NCBI RefSeq assembly: GCF_037975245.1
Contig: NC_092567.1
Location: 26,656,876 to 26,720,875, forward strand
Reading direction: 5' to 3'
DNA length: 64,000 nt
From: Apostichopus japonicus
Taxonomy: Eukaryota > Echinodermata > Holothuroidea > Aspidochirotida > Stichopodidae
The translations under genes were made by a program, and so were the position numbers. Position 1 is the first letter of the stretch, and every line of letters begins with the position of its first letter. This document shows positions 23,501 through 34,900 of the stretch, piece after piece. The notes under the pieces are model-generated. The model did not search any database, was not told the origin of the DNA, and saw only the letters and a list, made by a program, of their open reading frames with translations.

Positions 23501-25416
23501 AAACAGACGATCAACGTAAGTAGTCTCATGCTATCTGTGTGCATCTAGCGATAAAGGCACTGTCCACGTATTTGCCCTGAGTAACACCACATTAAACAGA
23601 TGATCAACGTAAGTAGTCTCATGCTATCTGTGTGCATCTAGCGATAAAGGCACTGTCCACGTATTTGCCCTGAGTAACACCACATTAAACAGACGATCAA
23701 CGTAAGTAGTCTCATGCTATCTGTGTGCATCTAGCGATAAAGGCACTGTCCACGTATTTGCCCTGAGTAACACCACATTAAACAGACGATCAACGTAAGT
23801 AGTCTCATGCTATCTGTGTGCATCTAGCGATAAAGGCACTGTCCACGTATTTGCCCCGAGTAACACCACATTAAACAGACGATCAACGTAAGTAGTCTCA
23901 TGCTATCTGTGTGCATCTAGCGATAAAGGCACTGTCCACGTATTTGCCCCGAGTAACACCACATTAAACAGACGATCAACGTAAGTAGTCTCATGCTATC
24001 TGTGTGCATCTAGCGATAAAGGCACTGTCCACGTATTTGCCCTGAGTAACACCACATTAAACAGACGATCAACGTAAGTAGTCTCATGGAACGCAGACTT
24101 CCGAGTGGTACTTGGTGGTTGGTACTCAGCAGTTTTTTTCATTATAGAAGTATGTTCAACCTCGCAAAACAATGTGGTTATGCTAATGAGCTGTACTTTG
24201 AAATTTGTGTTCAAGCACTTTCATCATAACATTTTTGAGGTTTTGTCACAAGAGTACTTCTTAAAAGCCTCTGTGTATGATGGCATCTCCTAAACCAGCC
24301 ATACAGTGAAATTAACTAGTCTGTCGTACATTGGATAGTGGAGCAGTGTGTATTTGCCTATGGCTACGAACAAGATTTAGCCAGTTTTCAGTTGCTGGCT
24401 TTAGGCAACAGTACAGTTATTCAGTGTGTGACAGTTCATGATATGTCCATTTTCAACAAAGTTATTACCAATCCTGGAAGAAACAATGTTTGCATAATTA
24501 CGAGTTTTCACCATCAAAAACTAAAACCGGACAGTTAATTTAAGTTATGTCTTTTTCAGTCGGGTATAGTGTGCAGATGGTTTTAAAATCTTGGTTGGTT
24601 GGGATGTAGAATTCTCAATGTAACTTCTCTGGTTGACGTCCTAATGTAATAGATTGTAGCTCTTTTACCTATGACCTTCAGTTTATGCATTTTAGAACAC
24701 ATATATACATTTGTATATCCTGAATTAATTTCATTGGTGGTTGACAACAAGGGAAGTAAAACAAAGCCAGTCTTATACAGTCTGTTTACAACCTTTCCCT
24801 GTCGAAATATTCACTTTCTTTTAACAATTGGAAGTATTTTGTACATGAAGCAAGTTGGACATTATCAGCTGGGTATGTTCAAACTGCTAGAAGTTGTCAA
24901 ATGGTCATTTCCTCCAGGTTCTGACAATTCCGATTCTATGACAATATTGAGGATTGTTCAGATAGAAACTTCAATATCTCTGGGTGGGTAAATGCCCTTT
25001 GGGTGGTAATAAAAAACTATTTGAGTTTATATAGCTATTACAACTTTATTTTAGAGCATTTTTCATGGAAATCCTGATTGTTTTTTTTAGGATGATATAT
25101 ACAGCCAATCAAAACTCATGAAAACTGACTGTCACTCATTATTACATTTAAGTTCTTTTGTTTATTTCATGTTCACTCCAAATATAGACTTGCCAAGGTT
25201 GGAATCAAAGGCCAGTACGTGGAATCTCAGTGGGATTTGGCTAACTTTACGGTTTCGGCAGAATGTGCGTGTATCTGTGCCTTTGTGCAGCCGTCCTCAA
25301 TCATCGCAGCCTGTGTCGATGGAACTTTCCACAAATACGTATTCACTCCGGAAGGCAGTTGTAACAGAGAGGCATACGATGAATACTTAGAACTCGGCGA
25401 CGATGAAGAATTTTAA
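17598..25416 (+). CDS. WDR45: WDR45/WIPI4-like beta-propeller autophagy protein, complete
   Basis: Seen: nine exons, join(17598-17643, 18487-18561, 18936-19004, 19844-19967, 20316-20410, 21250-21452, 22224-22309, 23135-23236, 25188-25416), 1029 nt, 342 aa; every junction is GT-AG and in phase. Motifs include FNQDQG and [10 protein letters not shown] (blade 1), [38 protein letters not shown], then LRRG at residues 222-225, [27 protein letters not shown] and the acidic end DDEEF. Known: PROPPIN family; the L/FRRG motif binds PI3P/PI(3,5)P2, and WIPI4 acts with ATG2 in phagophore lipid supply. It resembles human WDR45 (360-361 aa) more than WDR45B, notably in the [10 protein letters not shown]...DDEEF end. 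Odd: exon 8 and its donor are repeated ten times, and the stop region is copied in the 3' UTR. Intron 1 has a 62-bp array and intron 5 a hAT element. Confidence 0.96.
17738..18357. repeat. ~62-bp minisatellite in WDR45 intron 1, about 10 copies
   Basis: The repeated block is GGGGTTGATTGGGATTCTAG plus a TATAATGTTTACTTATG segment and a CCCTTAAATACTGTTG segment. Copies are nearly identical, with one shortened copy near 18190. Confidence 0.95.
20690..21217. mobile_element. hAT-like non-autonomous element in WDR45 intron 5
   Basis: Ends TAAGGTGACCA (left) and TGGTCACCTTA (right). A perfect 8-bp duplication, TGTTACAG, lies at 20682-20689 and 21218-21225. No transposase coding. It ends only 24 bp upstream of the exon 6 acceptor, so its right target duplication lies close to the polypyrimidine tract. 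Confidence 0.92.
23154..24083 (+). repeat. 93-bp x 10 tandem repeat made from WDR45 exon 8 and its splice donor
   Basis: Unit starts TCATGCTATCTGTG and ends at GTAAGTAGTC. Copies start at 23154, 23247, 23340, 23433, 23526, 23619, 23712, 23805, 23898 and 23991. The first copy is the 3' part of the real exon 8; the other nine lie in intron 8. Each retains the AAC|GTAAGT donor. Copies are nearly identical: AGA in copy 1 is CGA in most others (both Arg) and TGA in copy 5. Confidence 0.97.
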
Positions 25417-25425
25417 ACTCATGTT

Positions 25426-25765
25426 ATATGTGGACTGAGGTACAGCTGTATCTGCCTGTGTTTGGTACTCTGGAAGGTATATGGCAATGATAGATGATGA
25501 AGAATTTTAATGGTGGATTGAACTCATGTTATATATTGAATGGGGTTTGTTGAACCATATCTTCTTGTGTTTGGTACTCTTCTGCCTGTATCTACCTGTT
25601 TTTGGTACCCAGTAGGGTATATGGCAATGATAGATGATGAAGAATTTTAATGGTGGATTGAACTCATGTTATATATGGAATGGGGTTTGTTGAACCATAT
25701 CTTCTTGTGTTTGGTACTCTTCTGCCTGTATCTACCTGTTTTACCATATACCCAGTAGGGTATAT
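25426..25765 (+). repeat. ~142-bp repeats in WDR45 3' UTR copying the stop-codon region
   Basis: The end of the coding region (GATGAAGAATTTTAA) recurs at about 25496-25510 and 25639-25653, with flanking TTTGGTACTCT and GGTATATGGCAATG blocks. Confidence 0.85.
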
Positions 25766-25899
25766 GGCACTGATAGACCTGTGTTATGTACAATGCTTAT
25801 GTAAATGTTAGTGGTGATGACTCGTATTCAATAGTTAACCAGACACTGCTCTTATTAATAACTGGGGTTTGTTCAACATCATTACAGTCTCCAGTGGCA

Positions 25900-25905
25900 A
25901 ATAAA
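25900..25905 (+). terminator. Candidate WDR45 polyadenylation signal
   Basis: AATAAA lies 484 bp past the WDR45 stop codon. No transcript evidence is available. Confidence 0.45.
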
Positions 25906-26306
25906 TGTATCATAGAGCAATAGGCACAATTGGTGAGTATGTACAATACATCGATGAAGACAAAGTTAGTTTATCGATATGCAGGTCTCGATCAAGATTT
26001 TTAGAGGCACTTATTTACTCCAGAAGTCAGCTGAAAATGTGAGAATTGGGAGATCAGTTATGCTGTAAGACTTGCATCATGGATTTCATCTATTTGGTTA
26101 ATGTGAAGCTTGTTCATACATGGCCAATAATTAGGATCTGTTTATGAACCTACCTGCATCTAAAAGGTACACATTTATAAACCGTATACGGATAGAGATT
26201 CATACCTTGGAGCAGTTTTGAAAGTGGATAATCTTCACTTTTTCGAAAAGCATGCGCATTCCTGGAGTAGCTATAGACAATGGTATTTAGTGATTCTTGT
26301 ATACCT

Positions 26307-26777
26307 CAGGGATGAGACTGAGCCGGGGAAAAAAAATCTGAAATTTATCGATCGCCGTCCTGGCGGAGGGGTTTAAGGGGAGTAGGTGTCCCCCTCCCCT
26401 TTAGAATTTTTTTGTCAGGTAAGGAGGGCTTAGATGCAAAATGGTGGACTCTAGATGGAATCTATCACATCACGTCACTCGCCAAAAAAGTGTGGAATTT
26501 CTGCTTGTATAATTTATCCATTAGCTTTTTTGAACCAAAAAAAGGCTTTTTTCTTGCTTTGTGCTACTTGATTCCACCACTGGTCAAATTCGGTGTTCCT
26601 TCCCTTCACAGTCCAGCATGTTCGGCAAAAAAAAAATCAAAAAAATAAAAATCAAAAAAATCAAAAAATTTAAATTAAATCAAAAAAATAATAAAAAACG
26701 CGAATTACGAGAAAAAACGCGAAAATGAAAAAAAAAAAATCGGAAATCCGCGTTTCCGCGGAAGAGTCTCATGCCTG
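26307..26777. mobile_element. Non-autonomous DNA transposon between WDR45 and RTN4IP1
   Basis: Inverted ends CAGGGATGAGACTG (left) and AGTCTCATGCCTG (right). The 6-bp direct repeat ATACCT flanks it at 26301-26306 and 26778-26783. The interior is A-rich with no coding. The ends resemble hAT termini, but an 8-bp duplication is not clear. Confidence 0.7.
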
Positions 26778-26783
26778 ATACCT

Positions 26784-28285
26784 GTGTGCATCACCCTGTA
26801 ACATATTAAATGCGTCACATTTTAATATTCAATTAATATGCTTCGTACAATTATTCCATGTTTGTGTTTTGACAAATGTTTGATGCCAACTGCAAATCAG
26901 GGAATACTTTATCTGGTAGATTGCTTACCAGTGCAAAGATAGTAGAGTACTCTACCTAATAGTAGAGTGCTCTACCTGTGCAAAGTATAGCAGTTTACCT
27001 ACAGTATGTACAGAAACCATTGACAAAATTCAGCCTTCAAAACTACTAGATTTGAACTCTAAATTAAATTATTCCTCCAAGTTACACAACAGTTCATTAG
27101 ACTCACTACTCAAAGTCTCATATTAAATCATTTTGAAAAGTTTTGATTTTCATTTCTGTCTGCAGTTCATACTAGTATGTAAATAGTCTGGGGCAATTGT
27201 GTAAAGAATTGAGTGGATTCAAACTTGTCAAATAAGAGGAATTACTAAAACAAATAAAGAGCTGCTTAAGAGAATGTTTTGTTTTATGATCACAATGAAA
27301 GTGACTGCTCTGCCTATTGCACAACTAATGGTGTCGACTTGTGAATGATACATGACTTCACCACCTTCATACTGTATATATTAGTCCTGTGCCAAATGAC
27401 ACAAGATGATGAAAGAAGTTTATTTGCTATAATGCTATGTAGGTTTCTCAGATCTGGACACCAAAAGTACAGCATGCATACATATACAGTTTTAACTTCA
27501 GATGAGCTGTATTAAAATGATCTATGTATTTCACATCCAATATCCGACATCAGTTGATGAGTCCCCACCAGCATTGAAAGCCAGGATTTGTTCCTATCCT
27601 TAAGTCAAAACAAGATCCAACATAATGTACACTATTGCAGAATAACATTGTAAATAAATATTGTAATAATTATATATCTTCTAATATTTTGTAAATAAAT
27701 ATTAGAAGAAAAGGTAAACAATACAACCTGTTAAAACCATCAGTTCTCAATATCTGATAAATGTGTTTGTGTCTCCATTTTCTACTCAATTTTGTGATTC
27801 ATTGCAAACTTGGATAACTTGTAATATGCTCAGATTGAAAGATAACATCACCTTTGAAAATCTGAAAGTATTCTCCTTTTCATATTTCTGTGGTGAAAAC
27901 ATGTTAATGATACCAGCATAAAGAAGTCAAGTGCAAATCTAGGACAAGCTTGGAGAGCAGCCATTTGCAAATGAAATGTAAAACATGACAGCTTTGAATA
28001 ATATGAAGCGATTTCTGATAACAAAATAAATCAAAGTATCTACCAGCTTTGAATACATTTTTTTGTACGAAGTACCAAATGTTCGGTTAATATTAATTAA
28101 TATACATGTATGCAAGCGGCAAATCTTCATATATATTTGGCATACAAAATAGATTATGTTGTGATGCTTATTTTGCTGTCTAGCGATGGTGTACATTAGC
28201 TCATGCAAGTTATGTAACATCACAAACTGACACAGAGACATCGGACAGAGAGAGTGACTAATTACCAGGTTGTTTTGGATACATA
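26784..28285. other. Intergenic DNA between convergent WDR45 and RTN4IP1
   Basis: AT-rich, with no gene or bounded element recognised. Confidence 0.4.
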
Positions 28286-28291
28286 TTTATT
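28286..28291 (-). terminator. Candidate RTN4IP1 polyadenylation signal
   Basis: TTTATT on the plus strand reads AATAAA on the minus strand, about 670 bp past the RTN4IP1 stop codon. Confidence 0.4.
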
Positions 28292-28713
28292 CACGGGATA
28301 TTTGGAGTAAAGGGGAAATTTCCCTAGACCTGTTCCTTGTCCTAAACTCAATAAATCAAGTACAACTTCTGACAGAAAATATTAATAATACATGAAAAAA
28401 GAAACTGCTTAATCAAACATGTATGACTAATAAGGATTCTGGAAGGTTCATTAAAGGGGAACAAACTTGAAGGGGTTGGCCTATATAATGCCAATGCTGC
28501 AGTTATACCATTTTTCAATGCATGCATTTATGACTTTTTACTTATGGAGTAAAAACCTGGTCAATACTGGCAAGCAGCTGCTCTATAGGGAGCTCAACAT
28601 TTACTTTGGCAAACCCGCAACTACTGTATTGATTAGCCTTAAAATGTTCTTTGTTTATATAAGTTCTCCATTGAATCTCTTGTGTGGCTCAGGCCCGAGT
28701 TTGCCTAGTCCAT

Positions 28714-28978
28714 CAATGTGCAACCAGACTGACACAAACAGTTACCATGATCACTGAAACAATTCTCAATGTGCAGCCAGACTGACACAAACAGTTACCA
28801 TGATCACTGAAACATTTCTCAATGTGCAGCCAGACTGACACAAACAGTTACCATGATCACTGAAACAATTCTCAATGTGCAGCCAGACTGACACAAACAG
28901 TTACCATGATCACTGAAACAATTCTCAATGTGCAGCCAGACTGACACAAACAGTTACCATGATCACTGAAACAACTCA
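28714..28978. repeat. 53-bp x 5 tandem repeat overlapping the RTN4IP1 stop codon
   Basis: Units begin with CAATGTGCAGCCAGACTGAC at 28714, 28767, 28820, 28873 and 28926. The last unit contains the minus-strand TGA stop (28963-28965) and the final Leu-Phe-Gln codons; the other four lie in the 3' UTR. Confidence 0.95.
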
Positions 28979-31900
28979 GGTGCACCTCTTTCAAACCCCT
29001 TTGCTGATTCTCCAGCCACATTTACAACCACTTTACCCCGAGTGTGACCATTTTCAACCTTTTTAAATGCTAAAGGCAGGTCCTGATAATCAAAAACTTC
29101 ATCAATAGCAGGCTTTATCTTGCCATCCTCAGCCAGCTTAGCCACCTCTTTCAATGCAAATCCATTTGGTTGAGCAAATGCCCATCTGAATGTTGCCCCT
29201 GCCCCTGCAAATTTTCTTGACTTCTTAAAGAGTTCTAAACTTGATGAAAGTCCACCTAACAGAGGTCCCTTTTTGTCGATTTCATTGAGAAAAGGAGTTA
29301 TAAGTGTAACATATTTTGCATAAGCTTTTTCTTTGATAACCTTGATAGCTAAGTCTTCAACTGCTTCTGTGGCTGCATTGAGGATGAAATCATATTTTCC
29401 ATGTTTCAACAATTCTTGTAAAATGTTTGGTGATTTATAATCTACTGCATGGTGGGCTCCTAACCTATACATCAAATCAAAGGCATTTTCACTGCATGTT
29501 ACAGTTACATTGGCTCCCCATGCATTCAGCAACTGGACACCAAATGTTCCTATTCCACCAGAACCACCAAAAATGAGAGCTCTTTTGCCTAAAGCGTTTT
29601 GGGGACGAAATTTTGCCACGGCATAAGCTGCACTCCAGTTAGTAATTGCCACATATGGTATGGAAGCAGCTTCGATATGGGTGAGATTCTTTGGCTTGCG
29701 GCTAAGTTCTTCCATTCCACAGACAACATATTCTGCGTGGCATCCTGCTTTGACAGCATTGACAGAAGTCCAGACTTCATCATCAACTGCAACGTCTTTC
29801 ACTCCTTTACCAACATCGACCACTACGCCAGAGCAGTCACGACCAAGGGTCAATGGAAATTCATCTCCAGGTTTTACTCTGCGGGCTTTGTTCAGAAGGG
29901 CTGCACCATAACCACCTCTGGTCCTAACATCTATAGGATTGACACTTGCAGCATAGACCTGTGGAATAGATTAATATATAGAAACTTAAAATATATTTAA
30001 ACAGGGTTTCCCCTGGGATTTCTTGTGTGAAAGGTAACTGGCTGGTGACACTGGCGGACATGTGCATATCTGGGGGCATGGTCGCCTGAAAAATTTGTTA
30101 AACATCCTAATGTCAATCATCCTTACAATAAATTAGATACAAATGCTATGTTAAATAGGCAGAAGAACATTTATTTGTTGCTATAATTTAGTGTCCACAG
30201 CCAATTTTTCAATATTAGATGCTGGCATGGGTAAAAAAGTTCGATTTGCACAATCAGTGCATCTTTTATACCTTCAAGGGGCTAGCAATTTGAGGGGCAT
30301 TAGGTTTCCAAATCTTATTGAATTAAACCTGGGACACTACAGTATCTGCACAGCAACAAAGCCCTACCATGGTGAAAATGATTCTGGAATCACTTAATAA
30401 ACAAAAAGAAAGGGAAGACATTTTTCATGAGATAAATCTTACATCAGAGATGAAGGCACATCGTCAAAACAGGGTGATCTGCCAAATTATGCCATGTACA
30501 GCTCTCAGTTATAACCAAATATGGCGAGTTTTATGCCATGTACAGCTCTCAGTTATAACCAAATATGGTGAGATTTAGGGATGCACTGGATCCAAATTTT
30601 GGATCCGGCCGGAACCGGATTTTGCCGGATAGTACCTGAAATTCGGCCGGATAAAATCCGGCCAGAACCAGATTTTTTCATTACACAATTTAAGAAAATC
30701 ATTTATAAGAAGTAGAAGTATGAAACAAAGAGCAAATCTTAGGTGAGGTACACGCAAAGTATAAAGAAGGTGAAATTAAGACCCCATTTATGAGATTAAA
30801 TATGACTTGCAGTGGTGTAATCTACATTCTTTAATAAAATAACTACAATATAATTTTTGACAAGCTTGATACAGTATGTAAATTTGTTTGCTGGAAAAAT
30901 ACTGCATACTACAGTACCTATGAAGTTTCTTTTAAAATGGGAAGCTACATTTCACAAATCTCATACCTTATACTGAATAAAAAGATTATTTAATTGTTGT
31001 AATAACACTTACTATCTGGATTTAGAATTGTCTTTTATTATTCATTATCTGTAAAATAAAAAGCATTGTATCTTTCCAGAAGTGGAAGAAACTTCTTATC
31101 TATCTTTTATCTATCCTTTAAAATAGAATTGAATGTTCATTAGAACACAAAATGATTTAGGTTTTTTTCATGAACTTTTAGGAGCTTTCAATATTATACT
31201 TTCAATATTATACTGATGAAGGCTGCAAGAAATGATTTCACTGCAAACTGTATTTGTTGTATATAGCTTCATATTATTACAGGTGGCATACTCCTATTAG
31301 AGTCTATATCAAACCGCTCGATTGTTCTCCTTCAGGAAAAGTGCCAAAAAGCAGCAGGGGAACATCTTTTGTGACTTGTTATCAATCATAATCTAGTTTT
31401 TTTGTGGCTTGCATGTTGAAGAGCATGAATGGAAGTACATGTGGTGAGAAAATTGGGTCAACTGAGGCAATTTTAGACCCCTTTAGGCCTCCCGGGAGCA
31501 GCGTAGGAAATTTGTTTACCACTGAGTGAAGAGGTTTGTTTACAAGTGACGAAAACTTCCGGCTCGGATAGCAAAAATTCTTCACGGTCATGGTACGGAA
31601 AATTGATGGTGCCATGAATGGCCAACTTGTCAGCTATCTGTTGTTTACAAATCCCGATGATCCAGTTTTGGCAAAGAACACCTTCAATTCTCTTTCTTTA
31701 TTCAAGTAGAAACTTAACAGTTGCACTGGAGTGACATGCAATATCAGTTTAACATGTTCCAAACAGTTCAGGAATACATTGGGGTATGTCCTGTGGGTCA
31801 GTTTGGGAGGAATCAGCTGAGCTAAACAAAAGTAGTTTTCATCACTTTTCAGAGCCAGAGACGAAAAAACCCTCACCGCTGACCCTTCTCTGGATGATGT

Positions 31901-34900
31901 TTCTGCAGGTAGGGCAAGCCAGACCAAGTGGACTGTGATCAGGGATACCAATAATACCTGCAAGAATCATAGATGCACCCAAATTGGTCAAGCTTATCAA
32001 AATTGGTGACTGGAAGTGTTGTTGCAGACATAGACCTGGTTACTGCTTACACAGTATTGCTCATATGTGTATTTACACACTGCACCTTGCATACTGAAAT
32101 CTCTGAAAATACATCTTTATGGACCTAAAATGATAATTGCATAGAATTCTGTTGTGGTTTATATTGTGACGACTATGAAAAGTATCATTTTGGTAAAAAA
32201 AAAAAAAATCATTTTTCACTTAAGGTGGCATACTCCTATTAGAGTCTATATCAATCCGCTCGATTGTTCTCCTTCAGGAAAAGTGCCAAAAAGCAGCGGG
32301 AGAACATCTTTTGTGACCTGTTATCAATCATAATCTAGTTTTTTTGTGGCTTGCATGTTGAAGAGCATGAATGGAAGTACATGTGATGAAAAAAATGGGT
32401 CAATTGAGGCAATTTTAGACCCCTTTAGGCCTCCCGGGAGCAGCGTAGGAAATTTGTTTACCACTGAGTGAAGAGGTTTGTTTACAAGTGACGAAAACTT
32501 CCGGCTCGGATAGCAAAAATTCTTCACGGTCATGGTACGGAAAATTGATGGTGCCATGAATGGCCAACTTGTCAGCTATCTGTTGTTTACAAATCCCGAT
32601 GATCCAGTTTTGGCAAAGAACACCTTCAATTCTCTTTCTTTATTCAAGTAGAAACTTAACAGTTGCACTGGAGTGACATGCAATATCAGTTTAACATGTT
32701 CCAAACAGTTCAGGAATACATTGGGGTATGTCCTGTAGGTCAGTTTGGGAGGAATCAGCTGAGCTAAACAAAAGTAGTTTTCATCACTTTTCAGAGCCAG
32801 AGACGAAAAAACCCTCCCCGCTGACCCTTCTCTGGATGACGTTTCTGCAGGTAGGGCAAGCCAGACCAAGTGGGCGGTGATCAGGAATACCAATACAACC
32901 TGCAGGAATCATAGATGCACCCAAATTGGTCAAGCTTATCAAAATTGGTGACTGGAAATGTTGTTGCAGTCGTAGACCTGGTTACTGCTTACACAGTGTT
33001 GCTCATATGTGTATTTACACACTGCACCTTGCATACTGAAATCTCTGAAAATACATCTTTATGGACCTAAAATGATAATTGCATAGAATTCTGTTGTGGT
33101 TTATATTGTGACGACTATGAAAAGTATCATTTTGGTAAAAAAAAAAAAAATCATTTTTCACTTAAGGTTGCATACTCCTATTAGAGTCTATATCAATCCG
33201 CTCGATTGTTCTCCTTCAGGAAAAGTGCCAAAAAGCAGCAAGGGAACATCTTTTGTGACCTGTTATCAATCATAATCTAGTTTTTTTGTGGCTTGCATGC
33301 TGAAGAGCATGAATGGAAGTACATGTGATGAAAAAATTGGGTCAATTGAGGCAATTTTAGACCCCTTTAGGCCTCCCGGGAGCAGCGTAGGAAATTTGTT
33401 TACCACTGAGTGAAGAGGTTTGTTTACAAGTGACAAAAACTTCCGGCTCGGATAGCAAAAATTCTTCACGGTCATGGTACGGAAAATTGATGGTGCCATG
33501 AATGGCCAACTTGTCAGCTATCCGGCGATGGGTAGCGTTTAGCTAGTGAAAACTTTTATCTAGACTTAGAGACCACATTACTTTTGTGATTTAGTGTGTA
33601 AGTCAATGGGGCTTTTAATGGGCGTATGCTACCTTAAGCAAAAATGCCAAATTTTTCATTTTAAGTGCTAGAAGTCCCAATTTTGGATCAAAGTAGTTGC
33701 TATGGTGTGTAAAAATGGTTTTCAAGCAAACGTCAGAAAATTTCAAGCTTGGGTGATCTTTACGCATAAATTAGTATTACAGCCTTAAAGTACCACAAAG
33801 AGCATATGCGTTTCCATACATTAGGCTAGAATAGCCTTCTGAGCATTTCTAACCAGTTTTCCTCCCCAATAAATATTGGGTCATTAAGCCTTGACCTACC
33901 AAAGCTTCCGTAGTATGATTCCTGCCTTGAATCTGCTAAGTTAGGTGCCAAATGCACGAAATTCAAACTCCTTCAGAATCAGAACAAAATGCCTGCAGTG
34001 TGTTTGACGTGAACGACTAAGTTCAGTGAAATTTGACATCTGTGGGCACCTAAAGTACATGGTAATCATACTTTGGGTTATTTTTGCTAAAGTTGGAAGT
34101 ACCTGGTGTTTAACTAAGGACAAAAACTCAGTTTCAATGCATGAAATACCCCTAATGTTGTTAGCTTAGGCCTAGGCCTCAGGTTCATAATGGCGCTACG
34201 TTAGTATCCTAGACCAAGTCTACACCAGCTGTAACACAATGTTGTATGAGGTCTGTATCCTAAGTGGAGTGGCTGCTGAGGGCTAATACCTTGCACAGAG
34301 AATGTTTTGAGTCTTATTTAGCAAATAATCCACAAAGGTATGCATTTTCTGCTTCTGCCAATGTGCATCAAGGGGTTTTTGAGCCTACTCACTCCTCATT
34401 AGCTTTCTGTTGTTTTGTTAATTTCAGAGAAAGTTGATGTGCTAAGTCCTCAGCATGCACAGCGATATACTTTGAATGGGTGTGGTATCAATGGACTCAA
34501 TTGGTTAGATGAGGTAACAACAAATCCCAAACAACTCTGACAGCAGAAAGAGATATCCTGATGCTTCCATGGGAGATCTACTGTAGTAACTATAGGAACC
34601 AGTGCTTGCCACCAATGGAAAATAAGGTAATTTGACGTTGTTGTTCTCTGCCGAGCAACAAATTTGAATGTTTTATCATGAAATAGGCCCCCCTATCCAC
34701 CTCTCTTCTCTTATAACTGTCTTTAATACATTGTAACAACCTACTGTACAGTATGCACAAACCTTTAAATGGACTGGATATGCTATTGAGGTGAACAGTG
34801 TATCTAGATAGCATTCCAGTAAGCTTTCCTTTTGACTACTGTAATACTGTTACAGTGAGGCTGTTGTTTACAAATCCCGATGATCCAGTTTTGGCAAAGA

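Noticed and set aside
23154-24083. CRISPR-like array of regular repeats
   Set aside because: Direct repeats have no unique spacers between them, the genome is eukaryotic, and the unit is plainly exon 8 of WDR45.
30001-30110. Possible hAT end (CAGGGTTTCCCC) next to RTN4IP1 exon 2
   Set aside because: No matching inverted end or 8-bp duplication could be found.
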